Shown: positions 1-8,621 of the stretch, piece after piece
Numbering within the stretch: position 1 is the first letter of the stretch
How the letters are laid out: each line of letters opens with the position of its first letter
Origin: Prochlorococcus sp. AG-402-N17
Lineage (GTDB): Bacteria > Cyanobacteriota > Cyanobacteriia > PCC-6307 > Cyanobiaceae
DNA length: 35,744 nt
NCBI GenBank assembly: GCA_003216455.1
Contig: QCIV01000011.1
Coordinates: 1-35,744, forward strand
Reading direction: 5' to 3'
Program-made: the position numbers and the translations under genes
Notes under the pieces: model-generated
What the model was told of the DNA's origin: nothing
What the model saw: the letters and a program-made list of their open reading frames with translations, nothing else
Databases searched by the model: none

Positions 1-543
1 CGTTTGGCTAAATTAGCTGGAGGTGTAGCAGTGATTAAGGTTGGAGCTGCTACTGAAACTGAGATGAAGGATAAAAAGCTTCGTCTTGAGGATGCTATTA
101 ATGCAACAAAAGCAGCTGTTGAAGAAGGAATTGTACCTGGAGGAGGAACAACTCTCGCTCATTTGTCTCCTATTCTAAAAGAATGGGCTGATAAAAATTT
201 AGAAGGAGAGGAATTAATTGGAGCGAACATTGTTGAAGCTTCACTTACTGCTCCTCTTATGAGAATTGCTGAGAATGCAGGTTCTAATGGAGCTGTGATT
301 GCTGAAAATGTAAAAACTAAACCATTTAATGATGGATTCAATGCTGCTACTGGAGAATATGTAGATATGTCCTCTGCTGGTATAGTGGATCCTGCAAAAG
401 TTACACGTTCAGGATTACAAAATGCAGCTTCAATAGCAGGAATGGTTTTAACTACCGAATGCATAGTTGCAGATTTACCTGAGAAAAAAGATTCAGCTGC
501 TCCAGCAGGGGCTCCTGGTATGGGAGGGGACTTTGATTACTAA
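1..543 (+). CDS. groEL: Chaperonin GroEL, C-terminal part (5' end outside window)
   Basis: This is the last ~180 residues of the 60-kDa chaperonin, whose family length is about 544 residues. It carries the end of the apical domain and the C-terminal intermediate and equatorial segments. Seen in the sequence: [19 protein letters not shown], the glycine-rich [13 protein letters not shown] equatorial motif, and the [18 protein letters not shown] stretch before the C-terminal tail. The tail ends PGMGGDFDY, a short variant of the GGM repeat. Reading is open from base 1, so the TTG at base 4 is not a start; the gene begins upstream of the window. GroEL forms a double-ring ATP-driven folding chamber with GroES. 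Cyanobacteria usually have two groEL copies; without the upstream region I cannot tell which this is. A strong terminator follows 32 bases after the stop. Confidence 0.97.
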   Translation, partial: RLAKLAGGVAVIKVGAATETEMKDKKLRLEDAINATKAAVEEGIVPGGGTTLAHLSPILKEWADKNLEGEELIGANIVEASLTAPLMRIAENAGSNGAVIAENVKTKPFNDGFNAATGEYVDMSSAGIVDPAKVTRSGLQNAASIAGMVLTTECIVADLPEKKDSAAPAGAPGMGGDFDY

Positions 544-575
544 CTAAATAATAGTTTTTAAAAAATTTTTTAAAT

Positions 576-604
576 GGGATCATTCAAAATGGTCCCTTTT
601 TTTA
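576..604 (+). terminator. Intrinsic terminator after groEL
   Basis: GGGATCATT and AATGGTCCC form a 9-bp stem (one G-T pair) with a 3-nt loop, followed by eight T. It lies between the converging groEL and secG genes. The T run supports termination of the plus-strand groEL transcript. Confidence 0.9.
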
Positions 605-612
605 TTCAAATT

Positions 613-840
613 TTATGAAATCCAACCAGCGCTAAGAATAATTGCGAGAGACAAAAATATCACTAAAAAAGTCCAAGTTATTTTGTTAAGAGAGGCTTCT
701 GCACTACTTGCGCTGTTGAACATAGAGCTTCCACTGGCGGCTATTCCTCCCATTCCATCACCTTTGGGACTATGAAGTAAAACTAAGAGGATGAGAAGAA
801 CTCCAGAAATTACCCAAATCCAACTAATAATTTGAATCAT
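613..840 (-). CDS. secG: Preprotein translocase subunit SecG
   Basis: SecG is the small auxiliary subunit of the SecYEG translocon in the plasma or thylakoid membrane. The 75-residue product matches the family: an N-terminal helix (about residues 5-22, IISWIWVISGVLLILLVLL), the hallmark HSPKGDGMGG loop, and a second helix near the C-terminus (about 52-72). The gene lies 23 bases downstream of gpmI on the same strand, and the two are probably co-transcribed. This gpmI-secG-groEL order looks like conserved picocyanobacterial backbone. Confidence 0.95.
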   Translation of the reverse strand: MIQIISWIWVISGVLLILLVLLHSPKGDGMGGIAASGSSMFNSASSAEASLNKITWTFLVIFLSLAIILSAGWIS

Positions 841-863
841 TGCTTAAAAAACTTTTATTAACT

Positions 864-2486
864 TTAAACGTGTTGAACGACTTTATTATAACCCTTTAAT
901 TCAATTTCTTGAATAAGCGATTTGCCTGTCATTTCTTTTGGTATTGGTAAATTTAATAATTGCAATAAAGTGGGAGCAATATCTGCTAAGCCCGCGTTTT
1001 CTCTTAAATTAATTTCATTTCCCATATTTGGTATTTTTCTTTTTTCACCTTCAATCAAAATTAATGGAACTTTATTTATTGTGTGTGCTGTCCATGGTTC
1101 TCCTTCAGATCCTTTCATTACCTCTGCATTACCATGATCGGCTGTAATAACAATGCTTCCGCCCATTTCTCCAGTAGCATTAACTATTTGACCTACACAT
1201 TTATCTACTTTTTCTATAGCTTTAATTGTTGCATCCATGTTGCCTGTATGACCAACCATGTCAGGATTGGCAAAATTGATTACAACAAAAGCATAATTCC
1301 CGCTTTTAATTGCTTTGGAGCAACTAATAGTTAATTCCTCCGCAGACATTTCGGGTTCCATATCATAAGTTGCGACTCTTGGAGATGGAATCAAATGTCT
1401 CTCTTCTCCAGGTAAAGGTATTTCAACTCCTCCATTGAAAAAGTATGTTACGTGAGGATATTTTTCAGTTTCCGCTGTTCTATATTGTTTAAGTCCGTTT
1501 TCTGACACTATTTGGCCAATAAAATTATTGAGTGATTCAGGAGGAAATGCAACTTTAACGGGAAAATTAGGATCATATTGAGTAAAAGTAACAAAATCTA
1601 GATTTGGATAATTTTTTCTTTCAAAGTCTGAGAATTCATTGACAGAGAGAGATTTGACTATTTGTCTTGCTCTGTCTGGACGAAAGTTAAAGCAAATCAA
1701 ACTATCCCCATCTTTAAGATAGTTTTCAGACAATCGTATGGGCTTTATAAATTCATCGGTTATGTTTTTGGCATAACTTTTTTCTATGTAATCCTTGGGA
1801 GAAATATTTGTTATTTGAATATCTGGATCAGTCAAATTAGAATATGCTTTTTCTGTTCTATCCCATAAAAGATTTCTATCCATTATCCAGTATCTTCCGC
1901 ATATGGAAGCTATTTCGCCTACGTTAAACTTTTTTATACATGACTCTATTTGATTAAGATATTTCGAGGCACTTTTTGCAGGAGTGTCTCTTCCGTCAGT
2001 AATAATATGGATTGCAACTTTTTTAATTTTATTATCAGATGCCCATTTTATTAAACCTAATAAATGATCAATATGACTATGAACTCCTCCATCGGAACAT
2101 AATCCCGTGATATGCAAAGTAGAATTATTTTTTTTTAATGAAGCAGCCATCTCTTTTAACTCATTTACAAAGCCTAATTGATTATTTTTTACAATATTTG
2201 AAATCCTTACAAGTTCTTGTTGTATTATTCTTCCAGAACCAATGGTAAGGTGCCCTACCTCTGAATTACCCATTTGACCATCTGGGAGGCCTACATCAGA
2301 TCCACTAGCACTTATAAGGGTATGGGGGTAAGCATGCCACAAGGAGTCCATGATTGGCGTGCTAGCACTTTTAATGGCATTATCTGATTTTTCTTTGCGA
2401 TATCCCCATCCATCTAGTATTGCAAGAACTACAGGGCTCTGAGGAACACTTAATCTTTTTATATTTTTGCTGCTAATCTTTGACAT
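864..2486 (-). CDS. gpmI: 2,3-bisphosphoglycerate-independent phosphoglycerate mutase
   Basis: This enzyme interconverts 3-phosphoglycerate and 2-phosphoglycerate in lower glycolysis. It is a Mn-dependent member of the alkaline phosphatase superfamily, and the 540-residue length fits. Seen: N-terminal metal-site motif [10 protein letters not shown], the catalytic-serine motif [20 protein letters not shown], the phosphoglycerate-binding [10 protein letters not shown] and GRYWIMDR, the late [12 protein letters not shown] and the metal-binding TADHGNAE. All expected metal and substrate motifs appear present. The start gives [16 protein letters not shown], slightly longer than many homologues; a later start is possible but none is clearly better. 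secG follows on the same strand. In cyanobacteria the GpmI step is a control point for carbon leaving the Calvin cycle, through the small protein PirC; nothing in this window bears on that. Confidence 0.97.
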   Translation of the reverse strand: MSKISSKNIKRLSVPQSPVVLAILDGWGYRKEKSDNAIKSASTPIMDSLWHAYPHTLISASGSDVGLPDGQMGNSEVGHLTIGSGRIIQQELVRISNIVKNNQLGFVNELKEMAASLKKNNSTLHITGLCSDGGVHSHIDHLLGLIKWASDNKIKKVAIHIITDGRDTPAKSASKYLNQIESCIKKFNVGEIASICGRYWIMDRNLLWDRTEKAYSNLTDPDIQITNISPKDYIEKSYAKNITDEFIKPIRLSENYLKDGDSLICFNFRPDRARQIVKSLSVNEFSDFERKNYPNLDFVTFTQYDPNFPVKVAFPPESLNNFIGQIVSENGLKQYRTAETEKYPHVTYFFNGGVEIPLPGEERHLIPSPRVATYDMEPEMSAEELTISCSKAIKSGNYAFVVINFANPDMVGHTGNMDATIKAIEKVDKCVGQIVNATGEMGGSIVITADHGNAEVMKGSEGEPWTAHTINKVPLILIEGEKRKIPNMGNEINLRENAGLADIAPTLLQLLNLPIPKEMTGKSLIQEIELKGYNKVVQHV

Positions 2487-2623
2487 ATTTAGATCAAATT
2501 CATTATTAACTGATCCAACCTTAAATTTAGCTTCAAACGTTACTCTTTAACAATTTATATTTAACATAGTTAGCTTTTGCTAATTTATGAAAATATTAAA
2601 TTAATTTTATTTCTTTATAAATC

Positions 2624-3160
2624 ATGTCAAAGAAGACAAAAAAGATCGTAATACTAAATGAAGTTGAGCTTAAAAAAACTATTTCGCGTTTAACTTGCGA
2701 AATTATCGAAAAAGTAAAAAAACTGGATAACCTTCTATTGGTTGGCATCCCGACTAGAGGAATTGAGCTGACCAAAGTGCTAGAAAAGGAATTATTCTCT
2801 AGAACAGGTTTAAGAGTTAGAAAAGGAACAATTGATCCAACTTTTTATAGAGATGACCAAAATAGAGTTGGAACCCGCCTAATACAAGCTGCAGATATTC
2901 CAACTCCTATTGAGAAACAAGAAATTCTTTTAATAGATGATGTAATTTACACAGGCAGAACAATAAGAGCTGCAATGGATGCTTTATATTCATGGGGCAG
3001 ACCTCAAAGAGTGATGTTATTAGTAATGGTAGATAGAGGTCATAGAGAATTACCTATTCAACCAGATTTTTGCGGTAAAAAAGTGCCAACTAGTAAAACT
3101 GAAAGTATTAGTTTACGTTTAAACAATGTTGATAATGAAGAAGGAGTTTTTCTTGAATAG
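2624..3160 (+). CDS. pyrR: PyrR: pyrimidine regulator / uracil phosphoribosyltransferase
   Basis: The 178-residue product is a type I phosphoribosyltransferase. The PRPP-binding motif ILLIDDVIYTGRTIRAA is intact, as are LLVGIPTRG near residues 38-46, DPTFYRDD in the flexible loop region, and the C-terminal MLLVMVDRGHRELPIQPDF. In Bacillus, PyrR binds pyr mRNA and also makes UMP from uracil; in cyanobacteria the RNA-binding role is less certain and the salvage activity may dominate. It is divergent from gpmI, with a 137-base promoter-containing gap, and its stop lies 8 bases from the end of the convergent Hsp70-like gene. Confidence 0.93.
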   Translation: MSKKTKKIVILNEVELKKTISRLTCEIIEKVKKLDNLLLVGIPTRGIELTKVLEKELFSRTGLRVRKGTIDPTFYRDDQNRVGTRLIQAADIPTPIEKQEILLIDDVIYTGRTIRAAMDALYSWGRPQRVMLLVMVDRGHRELPIQPDFCGKKVPTSKTESISLRLNNVDNEEGVFLE

Positions 3161-3167
3161 CTATTTT

Positions 3168-4736
3168 TCAGAAGATATTTCCTAAATTATATTCTCCAAA
3201 AAATTCATCTTTAATATCAAAACACTTAACTAATAAATCAGCATTTTTCGAAATTTTAAAAAAAAGTTGTAAAGTATCTTCTCCAATATGAGATTTATTT
3301 TTTAATACTATTTTGAGTGGTTTTTTATCCCACTTTATAATGTCTTCTTCATTTTGAATCTCTGATAACTTTGGTAATCCATTTTCAAAAATAACATCAT
3401 ATGCTCTTTCCTTTTGTGTCTCTCCAATTATTATTTCGAATATGTTCTGATTCTTTTTACTAGCTTGAAGGATCAGTTTAAAGGGTTTTTCTGTTGGCCA
3501 TGTTTGACCTTTGCAAAAAATAGGATGCCAAAAGTGTTTTTGCTCTCTTTTATTAAATAATCTTATAGATAATCCTTTGTTTAATATGTCTTTAATTTTT
3601 ATCCCTGGAGTCATTGCTAAAGCTCCCAAAGCTATTGATTCAATAGGGGGTGGTGACTTTATTTGAATTTTTGGAATTTTTTTTGTTATCCATTCTTTAA
3701 TCAATGGTATTTGAGTTCCTCCACCAACCAATATAATTGCATTTAAGTCGTCAACTGTACAAAACTTACCTCTTGCTTGATTTAATAAATCTTTAAGTAA
3801 AGAGTTAAGGTGATTAAGAAGATTATTGTCAATGAGTATTTTCTCAAATATTTCTTTACTTAGATAAAATTCACTTTCTTTATTTTGTTCAGTAGATAAT
3901 TTTATTGGATATTTATTTTCATATTTGATTAATGATGAGCTAAGTTTACATTTTATTTTTTCTGCCTTTGAAAGATTATTAATATAATCATTGCCTGGAA
4001 TAAAATAATCAACTATCCATTGATCAATATCTTTTCCACCAATTTTTGAGCCTGTTTTCCCAATTATTTCAGCACACCTTATTTTTTGTTTTGAAATTGA
4101 GCTTACATCATTACCTCTAAATTTTAATAGTTCAGCTATTGGACCAGATTTTCCCTCGCCTCCTTCTATTTTGACTATATTCATATCGACTGTACTTCCT
4201 CCAATATCTAATGTCATAATTTTTGAGCCAAATGGTACATTTATTCCTAAACTTGCTGCAGTAGGCTCATCAACAAGGGCTATTTCATCTACAGATATTT
4301 CCTCGCAAAGGTTAACTAACCATTCTCTGTACCCTTTATATGTGTCGATAGGAGCAGTTAAAACAAGTCTTTTGATCTCATATTTGTGCGGAATGTTTGC
4401 CCACAAAATTTGAAAAAATTTTTCGCCACATTCATTAGGGCTTAAAATATTTTTTTGGTTAATTTTTTCAATAGAATTTCCAATTAATCTTTTAAAGTTC
4501 GAATGAAAAAATAAATCAGAATTTGAGTTATCCCTCATCTTTAGAGCACTAATACCAATTTCAGGAATCTTTGAGGGTTCCTCGAACCAAACTGCTGAAG
4601 GAATAACTCCTGGAGATGATGTAATATTCGGTATTTCAACTAAAACAGAATTTGTGTATTTTTGATCTTGAAAAGCTACAACAGTATTAGTGTTCCCTAA
4701 ATCAATAGCAAGTGTTCCAGATAAAATTTCTTCCAT
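3168..4736 (-). CDS. Hsp70-family (DnaK-like) ATPase, short form
   Basis: The product has an actin/Hsp70 ATPase fold. Motifs in order: phosphate-1 loop LAIDLGNTNTVVAFQ (about residues 9-23), the DEPTAASLGI segment near residue 157, phosphate-2 LDIGGSTVDM near 175, and adenosine-site ILVGGGTQIPLI near 334. At 522 residues it is shorter than DnaK (about 640). The region after the ATPase domain aligns poorly by eye to a DnaK peptide-binding domain, and there is no lid or EEVD-like tail. It is therefore a divergent Hsp70 homologue, probably not general DnaK. It is divergently placed from rpoZ with a 97-base intergenic region. Substrate unknown. Confidence 0.85.
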   Translation of the reverse strand: MEEILSGTLAIDLGNTNTVVAFQDQKYTNSVLVEIPNITSSPGVIPSAVWFEEPSKIPEIGISALKMRDNSNSDLFFHSNFKRLIGNSIEKINQKNILSPNECGEKFFQILWANIPHKYEIKRLVLTAPIDTYKGYREWLVNLCEEISVDEIALVDEPTAASLGINVPFGSKIMTLDIGGSTVDMNIVKIEGGEGKSGPIAELLKFRGNDVSSISKQKIRCAEIIGKTGSKIGGKDIDQWIVDYFIPGNDYINNLSKAEKIKCKLSSSLIKYENKYPIKLSTEQNKESEFYLSKEIFEKILIDNNLLNHLNSLLKDLLNQARGKFCTVDDLNAIILVGGGTQIPLIKEWITKKIPKIQIKSPPPIESIALGALAMTPGIKIKDILNKGLSIRLFNKREQKHFWHPIFCKGQTWPTEKPFKLILQASKKNQNIFEIIIGETQKERAYDVIFENGLPKLSEIQNEEDIIKWDKKPLKIVLKNKSHIGEDTLQLFFKISKNADLLVKCFDIKDEFFGEYNLGNIF

Positions 4737-4833
4737 ATGAAATTATTTAAATCAATTAAGTTCTTTTTGTAATTTATGCTTTGAAACGGTCGAATAAACT
4801 GTAAAATACATCATATAGTAAAAATTTTTTTTA

Positions 4834-5070
4834 ATGAACATATCTAATAGTGCTGGAATTGATTCTAATGATCTTGCAAAGAGAGGTGAGAGCTTGATAA
4901 GAAAATCAACTAATAGATATTTAACTACAGTTAAAATTGCTTTCAGAGCTAAACAAAGACGTTTTGATGATTTTGATGGTTTATTAGAGGAGTCAACTAT
5001 TAAACCTGTTCAAAGGTCAATTATTGAACTAAGTGATGAACAAGATCAACCAGATTTACTTCCAGGCTAA
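4834..5070 (+). CDS. rpoZ: RNA polymerase omega subunit (cyanobacterial type)
   Basis: The 78-residue product fits the cyanobacterial RpoZ form. Seen: [20 protein letters not shown] followed by [11 protein letters not shown], matching the omega core that binds the beta-prime C-terminus, then an acidic tail ([14 protein letters not shown]). Omega helps assemble the polymerase and affects sigma factor use. The DUF1818 gene starts 2 bases after the stop, so the pair is very probably one operon. Confidence 0.88.
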   Translation: MNISNSAGIDSNDLAKRGESLIRKSTNRYLTTVKIAFRAKQRRFDDFDGLLEESTIKPVQRSIIELSDEQDQPDLLPG

Positions 5071-5072
5071 TT

Positions 5073-5444
5073 TTGGTAAAAGACCAAAAAGGATGGAGAT
5101 TACTTAGAGATTTTAAAAAAGGCAAATTTTGCTTTTTGATTGGTGTTGATAATTGGTCAATAGAGTTACAAAAAAGTGAATTCTATTCACTTTATCTCCT
5201 ACTTTTAAGAATTAATGAACAATTATTAGTTATCAAGGATCAACTAATGGATGAAGAATCTATTTCTTTAGAATTAGAAAAACTACCTTGGTATATTCAG
5301 TTGGAGGGAAAAAAGAATGAATGGAGTTTAAGATTTGTTTTTGAAAGTCAAGACCAAACAAGATCCTTCGAAATGTATTGGCCGATACCAATAGCACAAA
5401 ATTTATTTTATGAAATAAAAAACATGTGGGAATCAATGGATTAA
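5073..5444 (+). CDS. DUF1818 family protein
   Basis: This 123-residue protein resembles the cyanobacterial and plastid DUF1818 family. Recognisable features are the N-terminal KGWRLLRD, the FLIGVDNWSIELQKSEFYSLY segment, and the aromatic-rich C-terminal half (WYIQLEG, WSLRFVFES, FEMYWPIPIAQNLFYE). No signal peptide or membrane helix is seen. The start is a TTG two bases after the rpoZ stop, so translation is probably coupled. Function unknown; the link with rpoZ is positional only. Confidence 0.75.
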   Translation: MVKDQKGWRLLRDFKKGKFCFLIGVDNWSIELQKSEFYSLYLLLLRINEQLLVIKDQLMDEESISLELEKLPWYIQLEGKKNEWSLRFVFESQDQTRSFEMYWPIPIAQNLFYEIKNMWESMD

Positions 5445-5507
5445 AAGATAAATAAAATTGGAATTTTTAGAAAATATTTCCCCCTTCAAAAAAAATTTTT
5501 TCACAAC

Positions 5508-5560
5508 TTTTCCACAGTATTATTTTAAAAAATATCTGATTATCTAAAGCATGTGGAAAA
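5508..5560. promoter_or_regulatory. Two inverted DnaA-box-like sites
   Basis: TTTTCCACA at 5508-5516 and its exact reverse complement TGTGGAAAA at 5552-5560 face each other across 35 AT-rich bases. This 9-mer matches the DnaA box used in cyanobacteria. Nothing else in the 313-base gap 5445-5757 is clearly genic. dnaN is not adjacent, so this need not be oriC. Protein binding is inferred, not shown. Confidence 0.45.
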
Positions 5561-5757
5561 CTTCTAATTTTATTTAAATCTTTAATTTTAAGTAAGATTT
5601 AATTTTACAAAATTAATTTCAATGACAACTCCCTTTATGACAAGATTCTCATTATTCTATATTCTGAGACTGCCTCTTAATAATGCTTGTTGACGATTTA
5701 GCGATTTTGGAGAAAACTACGTTTTGTAGATTTAAATTTCGATAAATTTTTTTTAAT

Positions 5758-6009
5758 ATGCAACAGACAAATTACGACAAAAATTCAATAGTTTTAAATC
5801 ACAAAGATGAAGTAATTAGTTTTAAATGTGAACTTCAAGAAAATCTTCAAAAGGCTATGAAAGAATTCGTTGAGGAGCATCCTAACTGGGATCAATATAG
5901 GATATTACAAGCTGCTATCGCAGGTTTTTTAATGCAAAAAGGATTTCAAAATAGGGATTTAACGAGACTCTATATTGGCAATATGTTTTCAATGAATTTT
6001 AAAGATTAA
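5758..6009 (+). CDS. DUF2811 family small protein
   Basis: The 83-residue soluble protein resembles the cyanobacterial DUF2811 family. Seen: ISFKCELQENLQKAMKEFVEEHPNWDQYRI, LQAAIAGFLMQKG, then a short C-terminal segment ending LYIGNMFSMNF. It appears to be mostly alpha-helical with no membrane segment. Function unknown. It converges with the EVE-domain gene, whose stop is only 4 bases away, so no separate terminator fits between them. Confidence 0.75.
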   Translation: MQQTNYDKNSIVLNHKDEVISFKCELQENLQKAMKEFVEEHPNWDQYRILQAAIAGFLMQKGFQNRDLTRLYIGNMFSMNFKD

Positions 6010-6013
6010 ACTT

Positions 6014-6472
6014 TTATATTTTTTCTAGTATTATTTTTGCAATATCCTTTCTGACAGGTAATATTGATAACCTATTTCCTTTTTTTACTACTAATAATTC
6101 ATCCTCATTAAATAAAATCTTTAATTCAGGTAAACTTAAAATCTTATATGACTTAGATTTAAATTTTACTTTTACACAATCCCATCTCGGTTTATCAGGG
6201 TTCGATTTTGGATCAAAATATTTTGAATTTTTATCAAATTGAGTAGGATCAACAATATTTAGATCTATTACCTCCATAAGTCCCACAATACCTGGGGGCT
6301 TACAGTTCGAATGATAGAAAAATACTTTATCTCCTTTATTCATTTTTCTCATAAAATTTCGAGCCTGATAATTTCTTATTCCATCCCATAAAGTTACACC
6401 GTCATTTTTTAAAGTATTTATGCTGTATGCATCAGGCTCACTTTTCATTAGCCAGTAATTAGGTTCAGTCAT
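6014..6472 (-). CDS. EVE (PUA-like) domain protein
   Basis: The 152-residue protein is a single EVE domain, a fold related to PUA and YTH and thought to bind modified bases in RNA or DNA. Diagnostic segments: N-terminal NYWLMKSEPDAYSI, VTLWDGIRNYQARNFMRKM, the MNKGDKVFFYHSN strand, PPGIVGLMEV and DPKSNPDKPRWDCVKV. Length agrees with stand-alone EVE proteins (YtcJ/thymocyte nuclear protein 1-like). The exact ligand is unknown. It is probably a single-gene unit, convergent with the DUF2811 gene. Confidence 0.88.
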   Translation of the reverse strand: MTEPNYWLMKSEPDAYSINTLKNDGVTLWDGIRNYQARNFMRKMNKGDKVFFYHSNCKPPGIVGLMEVIDLNIVDPTQFDKNSKYFDPKSNPDKPRWDCVKVKFKSKSYKILSLPELKILFNEDELLVVKKGNRLSILPVRKDIAKIILEKI

Positions 6473-6884
6473 AGTCTATTATTTGCGGGAAATAGGGCTG
6501 CTGGTATGGTGCTGGTATGGCATTTTGTTAACTTTTTCGAAAATCAGCTAAATTCAAAGCTTTTTGTTTAGTTTATCGAAGATAGTTAGTCGAAGAAAGT
6601 TTAGAAAAAATATAGAAACAGATCGCTAGATACAGACTTTTTTATTATTTCGAGGTGAAATCAATAAACGTAGTATTTACAATGCTTTTCAGAGAATGAA
6701 AGAGTTTTTTATACCAGCAAATTGTCAAATCTATACCAGCTAGGCATGTAAAACCTTTTCATAGACTAGGTTGAATGCTCTCTCTAAGGAACAAAGTACC
6801 CGAAGCTCAAGCTGCTTCTGGGGCAAATATTCTGCTAAATTTTCTTTTTGTAAAAGTTAGAGGTGTAAGTAATAAGTTTTTTAT
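6473..6884. other. Gap with inverted ATACCAGC pairs and a possible ORF remnant
   Basis: No convincing gene is seen. GCTGGTAT occurs at 6500-6507 and 6511-6518, each within GCTGGTATGG. The inverse, ATACCAGC, occurs at 6711-6718 and 6733-6740. An open stretch without a good start lies at 6630-6743 on the plus strand, including NKRSIYNAFQRMKEFF. It may be the end of a lost gene between the two repeat pairs. I cannot identify it. Confidence 0.35.
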
Positions 6885-7100
6885 TTATTCCCAAGTTTTC
6901 ATATCAGAGAAGTCGCTCGCTATTGCATGAAGCATTCCTCCTACAAATGATCTTGGACAACCAAGTTTGTTTACTAAAACTTCTGATTGTTTTTTGATAT
7001 CTTCCCATGTAGGTCTGATATCCTCATTTATTTGTTTAAGGCTAGGTTTAAATTCTTCAGAATCATTCATGTTAAAAGGTATGAACTCATTGAAATTCAA
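6885..7100 (-). CDS. Conserved-looking hypothetical protein, 71 aa
   Basis: This is a small soluble protein beginning MNFNEFIPFNMNDSEEFK, with a tryptophan-containing middle (DIRPTWEDIKKQSEVLV), a CPRSFVGGMLHAIAS segment and C-terminal SDMKTWE. Balanced composition and GGMLHAIASDF suggest a real folded helix pair. No signal peptide or membrane helix is seen. I do not recognise the family. It is upstream of and on the same strand as nothing obvious; the next minus-strand ORF is at 7149-7304. Confidence 0.6.
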   Translation of the reverse strand: MNFNEFIPFNMNDSEEFKPSLKQINEDIRPTWEDIKKQSEVLVNKLGCPRSFVGGMLHAIASDFSDMKTWE

Positions 7101-7148
7101 TTGATAGTTAAGAAAATCTCATTTAATTAAAAAAATATTCAATAAAAA

Positions 7149-7304
7149 TTACAAAATAAATTCTTTTGAAATTATTCTAAGCTGATTTAAATTCAGATTA
7201 TTTAAATAATTATTTGCAATCAATTTTTCCTCATTAATTTCGAGATCTTTAATCTCAGAAATAATGCTATTAGATATTAAATCAATTAAATGTTCTTTAT
7301 CCAT
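7149..7304 (-). CDS. Small hypothetical protein, 51 aa
   Basis: The ORF begins MDKEHLIDLISNSIISEIKD and continues as an acidic, Asn- and Leu-rich helical sequence ending ISKEFIL. No cysteine pair or membrane helix is seen. No strong Shine-Dalgarno sequence is visible, so reality rests on the helical, non-random composition. It lies 48 bases upstream of the 6885-7100 gene on the same strand and may share its transcript. Function unknown. Confidence 0.45.
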   Translation of the reverse strand: MDKEHLIDLISNSIISEIKDLEINEEKLIANNYLNNLNLNQLRIISKEFIL

Positions 7305-7529
7305 TACTTATATATAAACCTAAAACAAACATTAATTATTTAAAGTCTTCAACTCAACATATAAGTAAAAATACTTAGATAAATAAAAAACTCATAGATT
7401 AGCTAAATCACTTTAATAGTTTGAAATTCCAAGGCAGTTTTATTAACATCAAAATCATACATTTTGGTAGAAATATACCCTCTGAATTTTCATGCAATAA
7501 ACCTAGTTTTTTTGGCAATCAATATCTAA

Positions 7530-7628
7530 ATAGATGCCGGTCTTCCTCCGATTTTTGCGTGGCTTTTAAAAAATGGATTCGAATTTGCAGAACAAGCTGA
7601 AGATGCATCTCATGTTTGTGAAAGATGA
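7530..7628 (+). pseudogene. C-terminal remnant of an unknown gene, ATGA-coupled to the next
   Basis: The frame after a stop at 7527 encodes DAGLPPIFAWLLKNGFEF followed by AEQAEDASHVCER, which reads like a real protein C-terminus. No start or N-terminal part is found. Its TGA stop (7626-7628) overlaps the ATG (7625) of the following broken gene, the usual arrangement of a translationally coupled pair. I read it as the surviving end of a decayed upstream gene. Family not recognised. Confidence 0.45.
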
Positions 7629-8345
7629 TAGAACGCTGGGCACTCGTAAGTTGTCTTAAAGGGGATCTAGATACTTATGAACTTATTCAAAAAGACTTAA
7701 AAAAAACTCCAGGTAATATAACTCTTTTTGTTTTGGGGGATATGATAGGTCCTGAAAAAAACTGTAATAGGCTTCTCCATAGGTTAATTAATCCAAAAAG
7801 TTAATGATTTACAACCATGGTGTATATATATAGTTGGTGGGAAGAACAAATCCTCTTAGAAAGTGGTTACCGTGGGGATCAAAGAGCTGAAGCTTTGAGA
7901 ATAAATAAGGGTGAAGGAGTAGTTAAGTCTCTTACGAATGCTGTAGATAAATCATTTCTAGATTGGATAGCAGCACTTCAATTTGGATTTGTTGAACTTG
8001 ATTGTGGTTTAATTCACGGAAGCTCAAAAGATGTTGGCGAAAATTTAACATTAGAAACGGCGCCTCTGACACTCCTTGATAGACTTACTCGTCTTCAGGT
8101 AAACAGATTATTTACTGCAAGAAGCAAACAACAGTTTCATTTGGAATTGACAGAGGGATTTGTTTATTCTGAAGTAGAAGATTTAAATGTAAATCGTAAG
8201 AAAGAGCATAAAGTTCCGCAAAAAGCTGTTATTGGTATTGGGGCGGAAAAATTATACTCTTTATGATGTAGGTACTGATAATACTCAATTCGTACAAGCA
8301 GGATATAAATCAGAAAAAAGAATTAAGGGATTTGGAAGGCTTTAG
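7625..8345 (+). pseudogene. Broken gene with three indels; conserved hypothetical, possibly metallophosphatase-like
   Basis: One protein can be followed across three frame changes. Frame A (7625-7801) starts MIERWALVSCLKGDLDTYE and has LFVLGDMIGPEKNC. After an A run (7795-7799) the text continues one base later as VNDLQPWCIY. Across a TA repeat (7823-7832) it returns to frame A as SWWEEQILLESGYRGDQRA and runs to 8266. Near 8246-8250 it shifts again to KNYTLYDVGTDNTQFVQAGY, ending at 8345. The first two indels (+1 and +2) cancel, but a TAA at 7802 lies between them. LVSCLKGDL and VLGDMIGP are reminiscent of calcineurin-like phosphatase motifs, but that call is weak. The upstream partner is also truncated, so the locus looks genuinely decayed, though sequencing error in homopolymers is not excluded. 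Confidence 0.8.
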
Positions 8346-8404
8346 TTTTTGGCTAGTGAATCAAGTTACCTAAACTTGTTATGAATATGTTTTATCGTTA
8401 TAAG

Positions 8405-8500
8405 TGGTCTAAGGACTTGTCCTTTTTGTAAGGACTTGAGCCTAGCGGTTTCAAGGTTAACCCCGCACTCCTGCACACGAGTACAAAAACCTTTTTTATT
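8405..8500 (+). other. GC-richer stretch, candidate non-coding RNA
   Basis: This stretch stands out from its AT-rich surroundings. AAGGACTTGTCCTT (hairpin) followed by TTT sits at about 8413-8429. It is followed by a repeat of AAGGACTTG, the palindrome GGTTAACC, and GCGG/CCGC complementary blocks. CACTCCTGCACACGAGT near 8466 resembles the Yfr1 sRNA core ACUCCUCACAC with one extra base, which is probably fortuitous. No protein frame is convincing. Confidence 0.3.
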
Positions 8501-8501
8501 A

Positions 8502-8573
8502 ATGAAGATTACTTCCAAGACACTTAGCTTGCTACTTAATGTAGTTTTTGTTCTTTGTGTCTTTGTTATTTAA
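8502..8573 (+). CDS. Possible 23-aa single-helix peptide
   Basis: The ORF begins with a short basic N-terminus (MKITSKT) followed by a hydrophobic helix (LSLLLNVVFVLCVFVI) ending at the stop. It sits between the GC-rich stretch and a terminator at 8622-8649. Tiny one-helix proteins are common in cyanobacterial thylakoids, but I cannot match this to a known photosystem subunit, and no good ribosome-binding site is seen. Confidence 0.3.
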   Translation: MKITSKTLSLLLNVVFVLCVFVI

Positions 8574-8621
8574 AGGCTATTCATCAAAAGAGATTAATAG
8601 TTTCCGGGTTTTATTACTTCG

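Noticed and set aside
8462..8480. Yfr1 small RNA
   Set aside because: The core ACTCCTGCACAC has an extra base relative to the Yfr1 core and the flanking stems do not match; Yfr1 in known strains lies in another neighbourhood.
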